DNA of 64,000 bases from Phenylobacterium sp. GTDB lineage: Bacteria; Pseudomonadota; Alphaproteobacteria; Caulobacterales; Caulobacteraceae. Location of the stretch: the NCBI RefSeq assembly GCF_025351295.1, contig NZ_JANXWD010000038.1:1-64000 (forward strand). The letters are read 5' to 3'. Positions 17,845-25,987 of this stretch are shown in pieces. Position numbers and translations under genes: made by a program. The notes under the pieces were generated by a model. That model was not told the origin of the DNA, did not search any database, and was given only the letters and a program-made list of their open reading frames with translations. Every line of letters starts with the position of its first letter. The first letter of the stretch is position 1.

Positions 17845-19701
17845 ATGGCAGGGCCTCGCAACGACCGCGCGCTCATCGCGCTGCTGATCGGTTTCGCGGC
17901 CCTGGCGGTCGCGGTGCTGGGCGTCATCTGGCTGACGGAACGGCAGGCGCAGAGCGACCGGCTGGTCCGCCATACGCTCGAAGTCGAGAACCGGCTGAGC
18001 GACGTGCTCTCACGCCTGCAGGACGCCGAGACCGGGCAACGCGGCTACCTGCTCACGGGCCGCGATCAATTCCTCGTCCCCTATGACGACGCCCTCGCGC
18101 ACCTGGACACGGAGATGGCCGCCCTCGAACAGGCCGTCGCCGACAACCCGCGCCAGATGCGCCAGGCGGCGCGGCTTCGCGTCCAGGCGGACCGGCGCAA
18201 GGCCTACCTGCAGACCAACCTCGAAAGCTATCGTCAGGGCGATCCCGCCGCCGCCAGGGTGGGGCGCCTTGAAGAGGGCCGCCGGCTGATGGATGGCCTG
18301 CGCGCGATCGTGGCGGACATGAAGGCCGAGGAGACGCGCCTGCTCACCCTGCGCGCCGATCAGGCGAGGACCGAGCGCAACCTCACGCGGATCGCCCTGC
18401 TGCTCAGCGGCCTGGCCGTCGTCGCCCTCGCGACCTTCGCCTACCGGGACGGGCGCCGCCGGTTGGGCGAGGCCCTGGCCGCCGCCGACTCGCTCGCCCA
18501 GGCCAACACCCGCCTCCAGGCCGAGGCCGCCAGCCGCGAGGCCGCCGAGGCCCAGGTCCGTCAGTTCCAGAAGATGCAGGCCATCGGCCAGCTGACCGGC
18601 GGCATCGCCCACGACTTCAACAACATGCTGGCCATCGTCATCGGCTCCCTGGATCTGGCCAAGCGGCGGCTGCACACGGACCTCCCCAAGGCGGAGCAGG
18701 GCATCGACAACGCCCTGGACGGGGCCAGCCGCGCCGCCGAACTGACCGCCCGCCTGCTGGCCTTTTCGCGCCAGCAGCCGCTCGCGCCGCGCGTGCTGGA
18801 CGTGAACAAGCTGGTGGGCGGCATGTCCGAGATGCTCCGCCGCACGCTCGGCGAGGACGTGCAGATGGAGACCGCGCTGGCCGGTGGCCTGTGGCGCACC
18901 AACGTCGACGCCGCCCAGCTCGAGAACGCCATCGTCAACCTCTGCGTCAACGCCCGCGACGCCATGCCGGACGGCGGCCGGCTGACCATCGAGACCTCCA
19001 ACGCCCACCTGGACGACGCCTACGCCCAGGCAAACGCCGATGCGGCGGCGGGCCAGTATGTGATGATCTCGGTCAGCGACACCGGCGCGGGCATGCCCGC
19101 CGAGGTGATCGAGCGGGCGTTCGAGCCCTTCTACACCACCAAGGGCGTCGGCCGCGGCACGGGGCTGGGCCTCAGCCAGGTGCACGGCTTCGTCAAGCAG
19201 ACCCACGGCCACGTGAAGATCTATTCCGAGGCCGGCGTCGGCACGACCATCAAGATCTACCTGCCCCGCAACACCGGCGAGCTCGACGCCGCCGAGGGGC
19301 CGGCCCGGACCCTGGGCGAACTGCCCCGCGGCCGCAGCGGGGAGGTCGTGCTGGTGGTCGAGGACGATGAGCGGGTCCGGCGCCTGAGCGTCGATGCGCT
19401 GCGCGAGCTTGGCTACACCGCGGTCCACGCCGGCGACGCCAGGCGGGCCCTGTCGGTGCTGACCCAGGACCGCCGGATAGACCTGCTGTTCACCGACGTG
19501 GTGATGCCCGACCTCAACGGCCGCCGGCTGGCCGATAAGGCCCGCGAGGCGCGGCCGGGACTGAAGGTGCTTTACACCACCGGCTATACGAAGAACGCCA
19601 TCGTCCACAATGGCATGCTGGACGCCGACGTCGCCTTCCTGGCCAAGCCCTTCACGGTCGAACAGCTGGCCGTGAAAGTGCGCCAGGTGCTGGACGGGTA
19701 G
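17845..19701 (+). CDS. CHASE3-domain hybrid sensor histidine kinase
   Basis: A 618-residue membrane kinase. TM1 spans about residues 10-30, a periplasmic CHASE3 domain follows (DAETGQRGYLLTGRDQFLVP), then TM2 at about 180-200 and a coiled-coil linker. The HisKA domain has the phospho-accepting His in GGIAHDFNNMLA (H256). The ATPase domain has N-box NLCVNARDAMPDGG, then SDTGAGMP and GRGTGLGLSQVHGF. A C-terminal receiver domain has the phospho-acceptor Asp in LLFTDVVMPDL (D551). The H-D-F-N-N form of the H-box is shared with CckA-type kinases, but the input domain differs from CckA. The signal and output partner are unknown, and no response regulator gene is adjacent. Confidence 0.9.
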   Translation: MAGPRNDRALIALLIGFAALAVAVLGVIWLTERQAQSDRLVRHTLEVENRLSDVLSRLQDAETGQRGYLLTGRDQFLVPYDDALAHLDTEMAALEQAVADNPRQMRQAARLRVQADRRKAYLQTNLESYRQGDPAAARVGRLEEGRRLMDGLRAIVADMKAEETRLLTLRADQARTERNLTRIALLLSGLAVVALATFAYRDGRRRLGEALAAADSLAQANTRLQAEAASREAAEAQVRQFQKMQAIGQLTGGIAHDFNNMLAIVIGSLDLAKRRLHTDLPKAEQGIDNALDGASRAAELTARLLAFSRQQPLAPRVLDVNKLVGGMSEMLRRTLGEDVQMETALAGGLWRTNVDAAQLENAIVNLCVNARDAMPDGGRLTIETSNAHLDDAYAQANADAAAGQYVMISVSDTGAGMPAEVIERAFEPFYTTKGVGRGTGLGLSQVHGFVKQTHGHVKIYSEAGVGTTIKIYLPRNTGELDAAEGPARTLGELPRGRSGEVVLVVEDDERVRRLSVDALRELGYTAVHAGDARRALSVLTQDRRIDLLFTDVVMPDLNGRRLADKAREARPGLKVLYTTGYTKNAIVHNGMLDADVAFLAKPFTVEQLAVKVRQVLDG

Positions 19702-19757
19702 GGGTGCTCGGACCGTCGGGATAATTCAGGGCGTTTGGCGTTCTCCTCCGCCTTCGA

Positions 19758-19892
19758 TCGTCATCCCCGGCCTTGTGCCGGGGATCCATGCCCCAGTTTG
19801 CGCGAGTCCTTGCGGCAGGCCGCGCAGCGCGGCCTGCTCCCGCGACCTGGGCGGCGGCACGATGGATCCCCGGCACGAGGCCGGGGATGACG
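19758..19892. repeat. Inverted pair of REP-like palindromes
   Basis: Two copies of a ~28-bp palindromic unit face each other: ATCCCCGGC/GCCGGGGAT at 19763-19785 and again at 19866-19888, each with a 5-base loop and flanked by TCGTC outward. The spacer includes another palindrome (AGGCCGCGCAGCGCGGCCT). It sits between convergent genes. Confidence 0.8.
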
Positions 19893-19964
19893 AGCCAGAG
19901 GGTGTGGACGCCGCGATCACCCCGGTCATAGCGAAGCAGAGAGCCGGGACCCATGGACGGCGCC

Positions 19965-21374
19965 CTAGAACAGCACCCGCGGGTTCAGGATCCGCCTGGG
20001 GTCCAGGGCGTGGCGGATGGCGCGCTGGGCGGCCAGTTCCGTCTCGCTCTTGTAGCGGGCGCCTTCCGCGGTCTTCATCGAGCCCAGGCCATGCTCGGCG
20101 CTGATCGAGCCCTCCAGCCGCGCCACGATGTCGTGCACGATCCGCGAACCCGCGTCGCGCCGCGCCGCATGCTCGGCGTCGACGCCGCCGTCGGGGCGCA
20201 GCACGTCGTAGTGGATGTTGCCGTCGCCCACATGGCCGAAGGCGGCGATGCGCGCGCCAGGCGCGAAGGCGGCCATGGCGGCGGTGGCCTCGGCGAGGAA
20301 GGCCGGCACCTTGCTGACCGGGACGGCGATGTCGTGCTTCCAGGTGGCGCCCTCGGGCTTCTGGGCCGGCGACTGGTTCTCGCGGATCGCCCACAGCGCC
20401 TTCGACTGAGCCTCGGTCTGGGCGACCACGGCGTCGCGGACCAGCTCGGCCTCCAGGCCCGCCGCCAGGAAGCGCTCCATCGCCGCCTCCGCCGAGCCCG
20501 GCTCGCCGGACGAGAACTCGGCCAGCACGTACCAGGGGTGCGGCTCGCCCAGCGGGTCGCGGGTGCCGGCGATGTTGCGCAGCGCGAACTCGACCCCCAG
20601 CCGGCCCATCAGCTCGAAGGCCTCCACCGCCCCGCCGGTCTCGTCCTTGGCGCGCGACAGCAGCTCCAGCGCAGCCTCCGGCGTCGCCACCCCGATCATC
20701 GCCACGGCGCGCGACGCCATCACCGGGAACAGCTTCAGCGCCGCGGCGGTGACCACGCCCAGGGTGCCCTCGGCGCCAATCAGCAGCTGCTTCAGGTCAT
20801 AGCCGGTGTTGTCTTTGCGCAGGCGTTTCAGGCCGTTCCAGACCTCGCCGTTGGGCAGCACCGCCTCCAGGCCCAGCACCAGGTTGCGGGTCATGCCGTA
20901 GCGCAGCACCTGGGTGCCGCCGGCGTTGGTGGAGACCACCCCGCCCACGGTCGCCGAGCCCTCCGACGCCAGCCCCAGCGGGAACCGCCGCCGCACGCCC
21001 GCCGCCGCCTCATGCACCGCCGACAGCGTCACGCCGGCCTCGGCGACCAGGGCGTCGTCATAGGCGTCCACCTCGCGGATCGCCCGCAGGCGCTCGGTGG
21101 ACAGCAGGATTTCGCCCTGCGGGATCTGGCCGCCGACCAGGCCCGTGTTCCCTCCCTGGGTGGTGATCGGCTGGCCGGCCTCGAAACAGACGCCGACGAC
21201 GGCGGCGACCTGGGCGGTGGTCTTCGGCAAGGCCAGAAAGGGCGTGGTGCCCACCCAGCGGTCCCGCCACTCGACCAGCTTCGGCGCGATCCGCTCCGGA
21301 TCCTCGCTCCAACCGCCCTCCCCCAGCACCGCCTTCAGGCGCGAGATCACGTCAGCGGGGACAGCGGCGTTCAT
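19965..21374 (-). CDS. FAD-linked oxidoreductase, D-2-hydroxyglutarate/D-lactate dehydrogenase type
   Basis: A 469-residue VAO/GlcD-family flavoprotein. The FAD-binding PCMH domain shows the PITTQGGNTGLVGGQIP loop and GLASEGSATVGGVVSTNAGG, then KDNTGYDLKQLLIGAEGTLG. The C-terminal substrate domain contains FGHVGDGNIHYDV, with the metal-ligand His of this subgroup, and ends SISAEHGLGSMK and DPRRILNPRVLF. These match D-2-hydroxyglutarate dehydrogenase and D-lactate dehydrogenase (cytochrome) relatives, which oxidise 2-hydroxyacids and pass electrons to the respiratory chain. The exact acid is not determined. Divergent from the vapBC pair. Confidence 0.87.
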   Translation of the reverse strand: MNAAVPADVISRLKAVLGEGGWSEDPERIAPKLVEWRDRWVGTTPFLALPKTTAQVAAVVGVCFEAGQPITTQGGNTGLVGGQIPQGEILLSTERLRAIREVDAYDDALVAEAGVTLSAVHEAAAGVRRRFPLGLASEGSATVGGVVSTNAGGTQVLRYGMTRNLVLGLEAVLPNGEVWNGLKRLRKDNTGYDLKQLLIGAEGTLGVVTAAALKLFPVMASRAVAMIGVATPEAALELLSRAKDETGGAVEAFELMGRLGVEFALRNIAGTRDPLGEPHPWYVLAEFSSGEPGSAEAAMERFLAAGLEAELVRDAVVAQTEAQSKALWAIRENQSPAQKPEGATWKHDIAVPVSKVPAFLAEATAAMAAFAPGARIAAFGHVGDGNIHYDVLRPDGGVDAEHAARRDAGSRIVHDIVARLEGSISAEHGLGSMKTAEGARYKSETELAAQRAIRHALDPRRILNPRVLF

Positions 21375-21416
21375 CGGCGGAACCTACGCTTCCGCCCGAC
21401 CGATCGCCAATATGTA

Positions 21417-21434
21417 CTCCGATATATACCGGAG
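21417..21434. promoter_or_regulatory. Possible VapB operator over the vapBC promoter
   Basis: An inverted repeat CTCCG (21417-21421) and CGGAG (21430-21434) flanks an AT-rich core ATATATAC, which could be the -10 element, 8 bp before the vapB start. AT-rich DNA is rare here, and TA antitoxins often bind such palindromes to repress their own operon. The arms are short, so this is tentative. Confidence 0.4.
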
Positions 21435-21441
21435 CCTGGCC

Positions 21442-21717
21442 ATGGCGATCCTGATCAAGAAGCCCGAGACCGAACGCAAGGCACGCGAACTGGCCAGCCT
21501 GCGCGGACAGAGCATCACCGCGGTTATCGACGGGGCGCTGGACGTCGCACCGGCGGAAGCGCAGCCGAAGCGGCGCCGGCCCACGGTCGATGAGATTGAG
21601 GCGGCCACTGAGCGGCTTTGGCAGGAGGCGGGGATCAAAGGCCCTCTGCCGCCGGTGACCAAGGCGGAATGGGATGAGATCAACGAGATCCCCGGCTTCC
21701 ACGAGGACGGCGATTGA
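21442..21717 (+). CDS. vapB: VapB-family antitoxin (type II toxin-antitoxin)
   Basis: A 91-residue antitoxin of the Rv0623/VapB transcription-factor group. The start at 21442 follows GGAG by 7 bases. The N-terminal ILIKKPETERKARELASLRG and SITAVIDGAL form the ribbon-helix-helix-like DNA-binding part; the C-terminal part (about residues 45-91, AEWDEINEIPGFHEDGD) would wrap the PIN toxin. The stop overlaps the toxin's TTG start by three bases (TTGA), which is typical coupling. A possible operator lies just upstream. Confidence 0.85.
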   Translation: MAILIKKPETERKARELASLRGQSITAVIDGALDVAPAEAQPKRRRPTVDEIEAATERLWQEAGIKGPLPPVTKAEWDEINEIPGFHEDGD

Positions 21718-22118
21718 TCGTCGTCCACGCCTCTGCGCTCATCGCCATCGCGCGGTTTGAACCCGACCGCCGCCGATATCAGAACGCCTTGGCCGCGACT
21801 GACGCGGCCTATCTGTCACCAGCGAACTATCTTGAGACAGGCATCATCCTCATTCGCCAACGCCTGATCACCACCCAGGGCCGATTGGACCTTTGGCTTG
21901 AATCGCTGAGGGTGGAATTGCGAGACGACGTCGAGCTTGGCCCCGCCGCTCTCGAAGCCTACCTGCGGTTCGGCAAGCGCTTGCACCCGGCGCGGTTAAA
22001 CTTGGCGGACTGCTTTGCCTACGCGCTCGCGAGCAGGCTTGATCTGCCCCTTCTCTACAAGGGCGATGACTTTGCGAAGACGGACATCCGGTCGGCGATC
22101 GAGGCGCCGTATTCATAG
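21714..22118 (+). CDS. vapC: VapC-like PIN-domain toxin with first catalytic Asp replaced by His
   Basis: A 134-residue PIN-domain protein, normally a Mg-dependent RNase cleaving tRNA or rRNA. It starts with TTG at 21714, overlapping the vapB stop. Family landmarks are the N-terminal MIVVxASALIAIARFEP, YLETGIIL (second acidic residue), NLADCFAYALA (third) and LLYKGDDFAKTDI (fourth). At position 5 the invariant Asp of the first motif is His (codon CAC; one G-to-C change from GAC). Because this residue binds the active-site metal, the RNase may be inactive while VapB binding could persist. The rest of the gene is intact. Confidence 0.85.
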   Translation: MIVVHASALIAIARFEPDRRRYQNALAATDAAYLSPANYLETGIILIRQRLITTQGRLDLWLESLRVELRDDVELGPAALEAYLRFGKRLHPARLNLADCFAYALASRLDLPLLYKGDDFAKTDIRSAIEAPYS

Positions 22119-22373
22119 CGCAGGTCATCGTCGGGGCTTGGGCCCGCGGGCGGCCGGTTCTGGGCGGTCGGACGATCGCGGCTTTCGACCCCCGGCCGAC
22201 TCCGCGAGTGCTTGCGTTTTGTGGCAGGCGCGCTACGGCAGGATCATGTCAGAGACTGTGGGAACCCGCTGAGCGTCTCGAACGACAGAGACATCTCGCA
22301 GCAGCTGCGAGGGCCGCGGGGATCGCGGTCCCTCGGTCGGCTGCACACCTAGGTTTCCTACAGGTTCACCATC

Positions 22374-22871
22374 ATGCGAATCCGACTGGAGCGTCCCGAG
22401 GACGCGCCCACTATCCGCGCGCTCACCGACGCGGCGTTCAAGGGCATGCCTTTCAGCAATCAAACCGAAGCTAAAGTCATCGATGCGTTGAGAGCGGCAG
22501 GCGCGTTGACCCTTTCGCTCGTGGCGACAGAGGGCAGCGAAATTGTCGGCCACGTCGCCTTTTCGCCCGTCAAGATCAACGGAGAGGCCAGCGACTGGTA
22601 CGGCCTCGGACCTGTGTCCGTGTGGCCGGACCGCCAGCGCACGGGCATCGGTCAGGCCCTGATCCGCGACGGAATCCGACGGCTCCGATCCCTCAGCGCA
22701 GGCGGGTGCGTTCTGTTCGGCAACCCGGCGTATTATCGTCGGTTTGGGTTTGAGAGCGATCCGGACCTCTACGACGTTGACGCGCCGCCAGGGGCCTTCC
22801 AGCGCCTGCCCCTCAACAGCTCCCGACCAAGAGGCGAAGTCAGCTTTCACCCTGCCTTCGAGGTTTCGTAG
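22374..22871 (+). CDS. GNAT family N-acetyltransferase (YhbS-like)
   Basis: A 165-residue single-domain acetyltransferase. Motif A is seen in GPVSVWPDRQRTGIGQALIRDG (core R-x-x-G-I-G for acetyl-CoA pyrophosphate binding), preceded by VGHVAFSPVKI and followed by GCVLFGNPAYYRRFGFE, all characteristic of the YhbS subgroup. The acceptor is unknown. Two small hairpins lie in the untranslated region just before it, and a terminator-like stem follows. Confidence 0.88.
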   Translation: MRIRLERPEDAPTIRALTDAAFKGMPFSNQTEAKVIDALRAAGALTLSLVATEGSEIVGHVAFSPVKINGEASDWYGLGPVSVWPDRQRTGIGQALIRDGIRRLRSLSAGGCVLFGNPAYYRRFGFESDPDLYDVDAPPGAFQRLPLNSSRPRGEVSFHPAFEVS

Positions 22872-22885
22872 GAGAAGGTAAAGAG

Positions 22886-22905
22886 CGGCCCCTCACTCGG
22901 GGGCC
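22886..22905 (+). terminator. Terminator-like hairpin after the GNAT gene
   Basis: A 7-bp stem CGGCCCC (22886-22892) / GGGGCCG (22899-22905) with a 6-base loop lies 15 bp past the GNAT stop. It lacks a clear T-tract, so termination is only suggested. Confidence 0.4.
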
Positions 22906-22987
22906 GTCCTCCAACCGTTGCGGACGTCCGAGCCGTCCGTTCTCGGGTCGATCATCGCGCGTGTGACCGGGTCTCCTCGCAAAAGCC

Positions 22988-23956
22988 TTAGCCCACAAAC
23001 CCCGCCGCCCGACGAAGCCGGTCGTTGATCGCTTCGCCCAGGCCGCCGTGCGGGATCGGGGCGACCGCGATGGCCGTGGGCTGTGAGCGGTCGGCGGCGC
23101 GGAGGTAGGCGAAGAGGTTAGTCGCGGCTTCGTGGAGGTCGCCGGAAGGGCTGAGGTTCCAGGGGCCCTGGCCGGCGGGGCCGAAGGACAACCAGGCTTC
23201 GCCGGGCCTAGGAGTCTCGACGTCCAGACGCACCGGGGCGTTGGGCGCGTAGTGGCGGGCGAGACGGCCGGGGGAGCGTTTCGCGTCGGCTTCGGCTTCG
23301 CTGAGCGGGCCGATGACCGCTTCGATCTCGGCGCGGGTGACGGCGCCGGGGCGCAGCAGGCGGGGCTGGTCCAGCAACGCGACCACCGTCGACTCGAGGC
23401 CGATCGCGCAGGGGCCGCCGTCGAGCGCCGCGGCGGCCGCCTTGCCCGTCTCCTCCACGGCGTCGGCGAACGTGGTCGGGCTGGGCCGGCCGGAGCGGTT
23501 GGCGGAGGGTGCGACGATGGGGCGGCCCAGGGCCTGGATCAGGGCGTGGGGCAGCGGATGACCTGGCGCGCGGATTGCGACGGTGTCCAGGCCGGCGCGG
23601 GCCAGGTCGCAGACCGCCTCGGGGTCGAGCACCGGCAGCACCAGGGTCAGCGGCCCCGGCCAGAACCGCGCGGCCAGGGCCTCGGCCCGGGCGTCGAAGC
23701 GGGCGATCCGGCGCGCCATGGCCACATCGGTCACGTGGGCGATCAGGGGGTTGAAGCTGGGGCGGCCCTTGGCCTCGTAGACGGCGGCGACGGCCCGCGC
23801 ATTGGCGGCGTCGGCGGCCAGGCCGTAGACCGTCTCGGTGGGCATCAGCACCAGGCCGCCGGCGGCGAGCGCGGCGGCCGCGGCGGCTACATCCGCTTCG
23901 CCTTCAGGGCGATGGTCACGGTCACCTTGGCCGGGATCTGATCGGTGCTCTTCCAC
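22988..23956 (-). CDS. sua5: L-threonylcarbamoyladenylate synthase (Sua5/YrdC)
   Basis: The two-domain Sua5 enzyme makes threonylcarbamoyl-AMP from threonine, bicarbonate and ATP for t6A modification of ANN-decoding tRNAs. The YrdC domain has PTETVYGLAADA, KGRPSFNPLIAHV, the RFWPGPLTLVLP segment, APGHPLPHALI and APSANRSGRPSPTT. The C-terminal Sua5 domain follows LLRPGAVTRAEIEAV with SPGRLARHYAP. No ATG lies at the expected N-terminus. The best start is GTG at 23956, giving 322 residues and overlapping the upstream gene's 3' end by 70 bp. The exact start is uncertain; the function is not. Confidence 0.88.
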   Translation of the reverse strand: MEEHRSDPGQGDRDHRPEGEADVAAAAAALAAGGLVLMPTETVYGLAADAANARAVAAVYEAKGRPSFNPLIAHVTDVAMARRIARFDARAEALAARFWPGPLTLVLPVLDPEAVCDLARAGLDTVAIRAPGHPLPHALIQALGRPIVAPSANRSGRPSPTTFADAVEETGKAAAAALDGGPCAIGLESTVVALLDQPRLLRPGAVTRAEIEAVIGPLSEAEADAKRSPGRLARHYAPNAPVRLDVETPRPGEAWLSFGPAGQGPWNLSPSGDLHEAATNLFAYLRAADRSQPTAIAVAPIPHGGLGEAINDRLRRAAGFVG

Positions 23957-25170
23957 TCGCCCTGCCCAACCCCGAACGCGGTCCGGTCGAGGCTGGTTAC
24001 ACCGCTGACCTCGGCCCTGTCGCCGGTGATCTTGAGCCGGAACGGCAGGTTCAGCGGCCGGCTGACCCCGCGCAGGCTGAGCGTCCCGTGGGCCACGAAG
24101 CGGCCCTCGCCGGTCTTGCTGAACCTGGTCGCGGTGAAGGTGGCCTTGGGATGGCTCGCGGTGTCGAACCAGTCGCCGGAGGGCAGGCTGGCGTCGCGCT
24201 GCTCGTCGCCGGTCTTCGCCGAGGCTAGGTCGATGGCGACGCTGACCCTGGACCCGTCCAGGGCGTCGGGGCTGAACAGGATGTCGGCGGTCCATTTGTC
24301 GAACCGCCCCTGGATCGCGTCGCCGCTCCAGGCGGTGGCGAAGCCGAGCGTGGAGTCCGGCGTCACGGCCCATTTCGCCGGCGCGCTGAGCACGGGCTCC
24401 GGCGCCGCGGCGGCTGCGGCGGGTGCGGGGGCGACGACGGGCGCGGGAGGGGTCGGTGCGACAGGCTCCGCGGGCGCGACCGGCGGCGGGGGCAGCACGC
24501 CCATGGCCGGACGCGGCGGCTCATAGAGCTTGCCGAAGGCGATCACCGCGATCACGCCGGCCAGGATCGCGAACAGCCGCGGCTCCAGCCAGCGGCCGCC
24601 GACCGCGCCGGGGGCCATGCGCGCCAGCACCGGCTCGTTGCGGGTGAACAGCTGGTGCTTCAGGGCGCCGGCCACATGCAGGGCGATCAGGACATAGGCG
24701 CCCTTGATGATCAGGTGGTGGGCGTCGCGGGCGGTGTCGTGCCAGACCTTCTTGGCCGCCGGCGCCAGCTCCGGCAGGCCCGGGAGGTGCGGCCAGGGGA
24801 TGTGGCCGAACAGCAGGGTCGGCAGCACGATCCGGCTGGCCGAGACCATGATCCAGCCGGTCAGCGGCATGCCGATCATCACGACGTAGAAGGCCCAGTG
24901 CACCACCGTGGAGAGCGTCCGCTCCCAGCCGGCCAGGGTCGCCGGCTCGGGCGGCGGCGGGTTGACCACCCGCCAGGCCAGCCGCGCCAGGCTGAGCAGC
25001 AGGACGGTGATGCCGATCGACTTGTGAAACTGGACGACCGCGAACGCCTCGGGCGTGCGACCCTCCATCCGCCCGGCGATGACGATCTGCAGCACGATCA
25101 GCGCCGCGATCGTCCAGTGCAGCGCGATGGCCAGCGCGGAATAGCGCGCGGCGCGGGTCTGTTCGGACAT
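23887..25170 (-). CDS. Cytochrome b561-YceI fusion protein
   Basis: A 427-residue fusion. Residues of about 1-185 are a four-helix di-haem cytochrome b561 (His in ALHWTIA at H18, QFHKSIGI, VHWAFYVV, HHLIIKGAYVLIALHVAG). A fifth membrane helix (about 205-220) and a Pro/Ala linker (about 225-265) lead to a periplasmic YceI lipocalin-like domain (TLGFATAWSGDAIQGRFDKW, then VAIDLASAKTGDEQRD). YceI domains bind polyisoprenoids, and the b561 domain moves electrons across the inner membrane, possibly for quinone or superoxide chemistry. It follows the stand-alone YceI gene by 3 bp, so the two are one operon. Its 3' end overlaps sua5. Confidence 0.88.
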   Translation of the reverse strand: MSEQTRAARYSALAIALHWTIAALIVLQIVIAGRMEGRTPEAFAVVQFHKSIGITVLLLSLARLAWRVVNPPPPEPATLAGWERTLSTVVHWAFYVVMIGMPLTGWIMVSASRIVLPTLLFGHIPWPHLPGLPELAPAAKKVWHDTARDAHHLIIKGAYVLIALHVAGALKHQLFTRNEPVLARMAPGAVGGRWLEPRLFAILAGVIAVIAFGKLYEPPRPAMGVLPPPPVAPAEPVAPTPPAPVVAPAPAAAAAAPEPVLSAPAKWAVTPDSTLGFATAWSGDAIQGRFDKWTADILFSPDALDGSRVSVAIDLASAKTGDEQRDASLPSGDWFDTASHPKATFTATRFSKTGEGRFVAHGTLSLRGVSRPLNLPFRLKITGDRAEVSGVTSLDRTAFGVGQGEWKSTDQIPAKVTVTIALKAKRM

Positions 25171-25173
25171 GGA

Positions 25174-25797
25174 CTACTTCTTCACGAACTCGGCTTCGAA
25201 GACTAGGTCGACCATGTCGCCGGCGAAAGGCCTGGCGGCCGTCACGCCGAAATCCGAGCGCTTGATCTTGCCTGTGCCCGAAAAGCCCATGCGCGGCCCG
25301 CTCACTGGAAAGCCAGATCCATAGCCGTTGAACGCCACGTCCAGGGTCACCGGCTTGGTGACCCCGTGGAAGGTCAGGTCGCCGGTGAGCTGGCCGTGGC
25401 CCTCGGCGTCCGAGGTCAGGGCGGTCGAGTTGAAGGTGATCGTCGGGTACTTCTCTGGCTCGAAGTAGCCGGCGATGGTCTTGCTGAACACGTTGTCGGC
25501 GGTGTCGACGGACCTCGGGTCGACGGTGATCGCCACCTTGGTGGTCTGCCAGGCGGCCGGGTCGTAGGTGAACATGCCGCTCAGGGTGTTGAACCGCATG
25601 GTGTAGTGCGAGAAGCCGCCCATGTGGGGGATCTTGATGATCAGGCTGGCGTGGCGCGGGTCCATCGCATAGGCGCCCGCCGGGACCTTGGCCGGATCGT
25701 GGATCGTGGGGTCCGCGGCGGCCGCGGCGCCCGTGGCCAAGAGGACCAGGGCCAGCATAGGGGCCAACACGGGGGCCAGCGAAACGCGGCGCAGCAT
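25174..25797 (-). CDS. YceI family periplasmic lipid-binding protein
   Basis: A 207-residue exported protein with a signal peptide (LAPVLAPMLALVLLATGAAA). The YceI beta-barrel shows MDPRHASLIIKIPHMGGFSH, TVDPRSVDTADNVFSKTI, YPTITFNSTAL, GDLTFHGVTKPVTLDV and FGVTAARPFAGDMVDL. YceI proteins carry an isoprenoid such as ubiquinone-8 in the periplasm. Placed 3 bp upstream of a b561-YceI fusion, it probably shares a quinone-like ligand with that membrane cytochrome. Confidence 0.92.
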   Translation of the reverse strand: MLRRVSLAPVLAPMLALVLLATGAAAAADPTIHDPAKVPAGAYAMDPRHASLIIKIPHMGGFSHYTMRFNTLSGMFTYDPAAWQTTKVAITVDPRSVDTADNVFSKTIAGYFEPEKYPTITFNSTALTSDAEGHGQLTGDLTFHGVTKPVTLDVAFNGYGSGFPVSGPRMGFSGTGKIKRSDFGVTAARPFAGDMVDLVFEAEFVKK

Positions 25798-25987
25798 CCA
25801 GGACGCTCCTTCGGATCGGAAAACGCATCGCCGGCCGGCCCCGTCCAGGCGCCGTTGGCGTCAGTATATGCCGGCTTCGCGCCGCGTGGGCGCGGCGGCC
25901 GGCAAAATAAGTGGGCCAGCCGACGCGAAACCGAGTCCAACTGCCGCCAGACGCACTCTAGAAACGGCCGAACCGCAAGAGACGCCC

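Noticed and set aside
16936-17973. 345-codon minus-strand frame over yaaA
   Set aside because: It is a frameshifted shadow; the real yaaA frame carries all family motifs.
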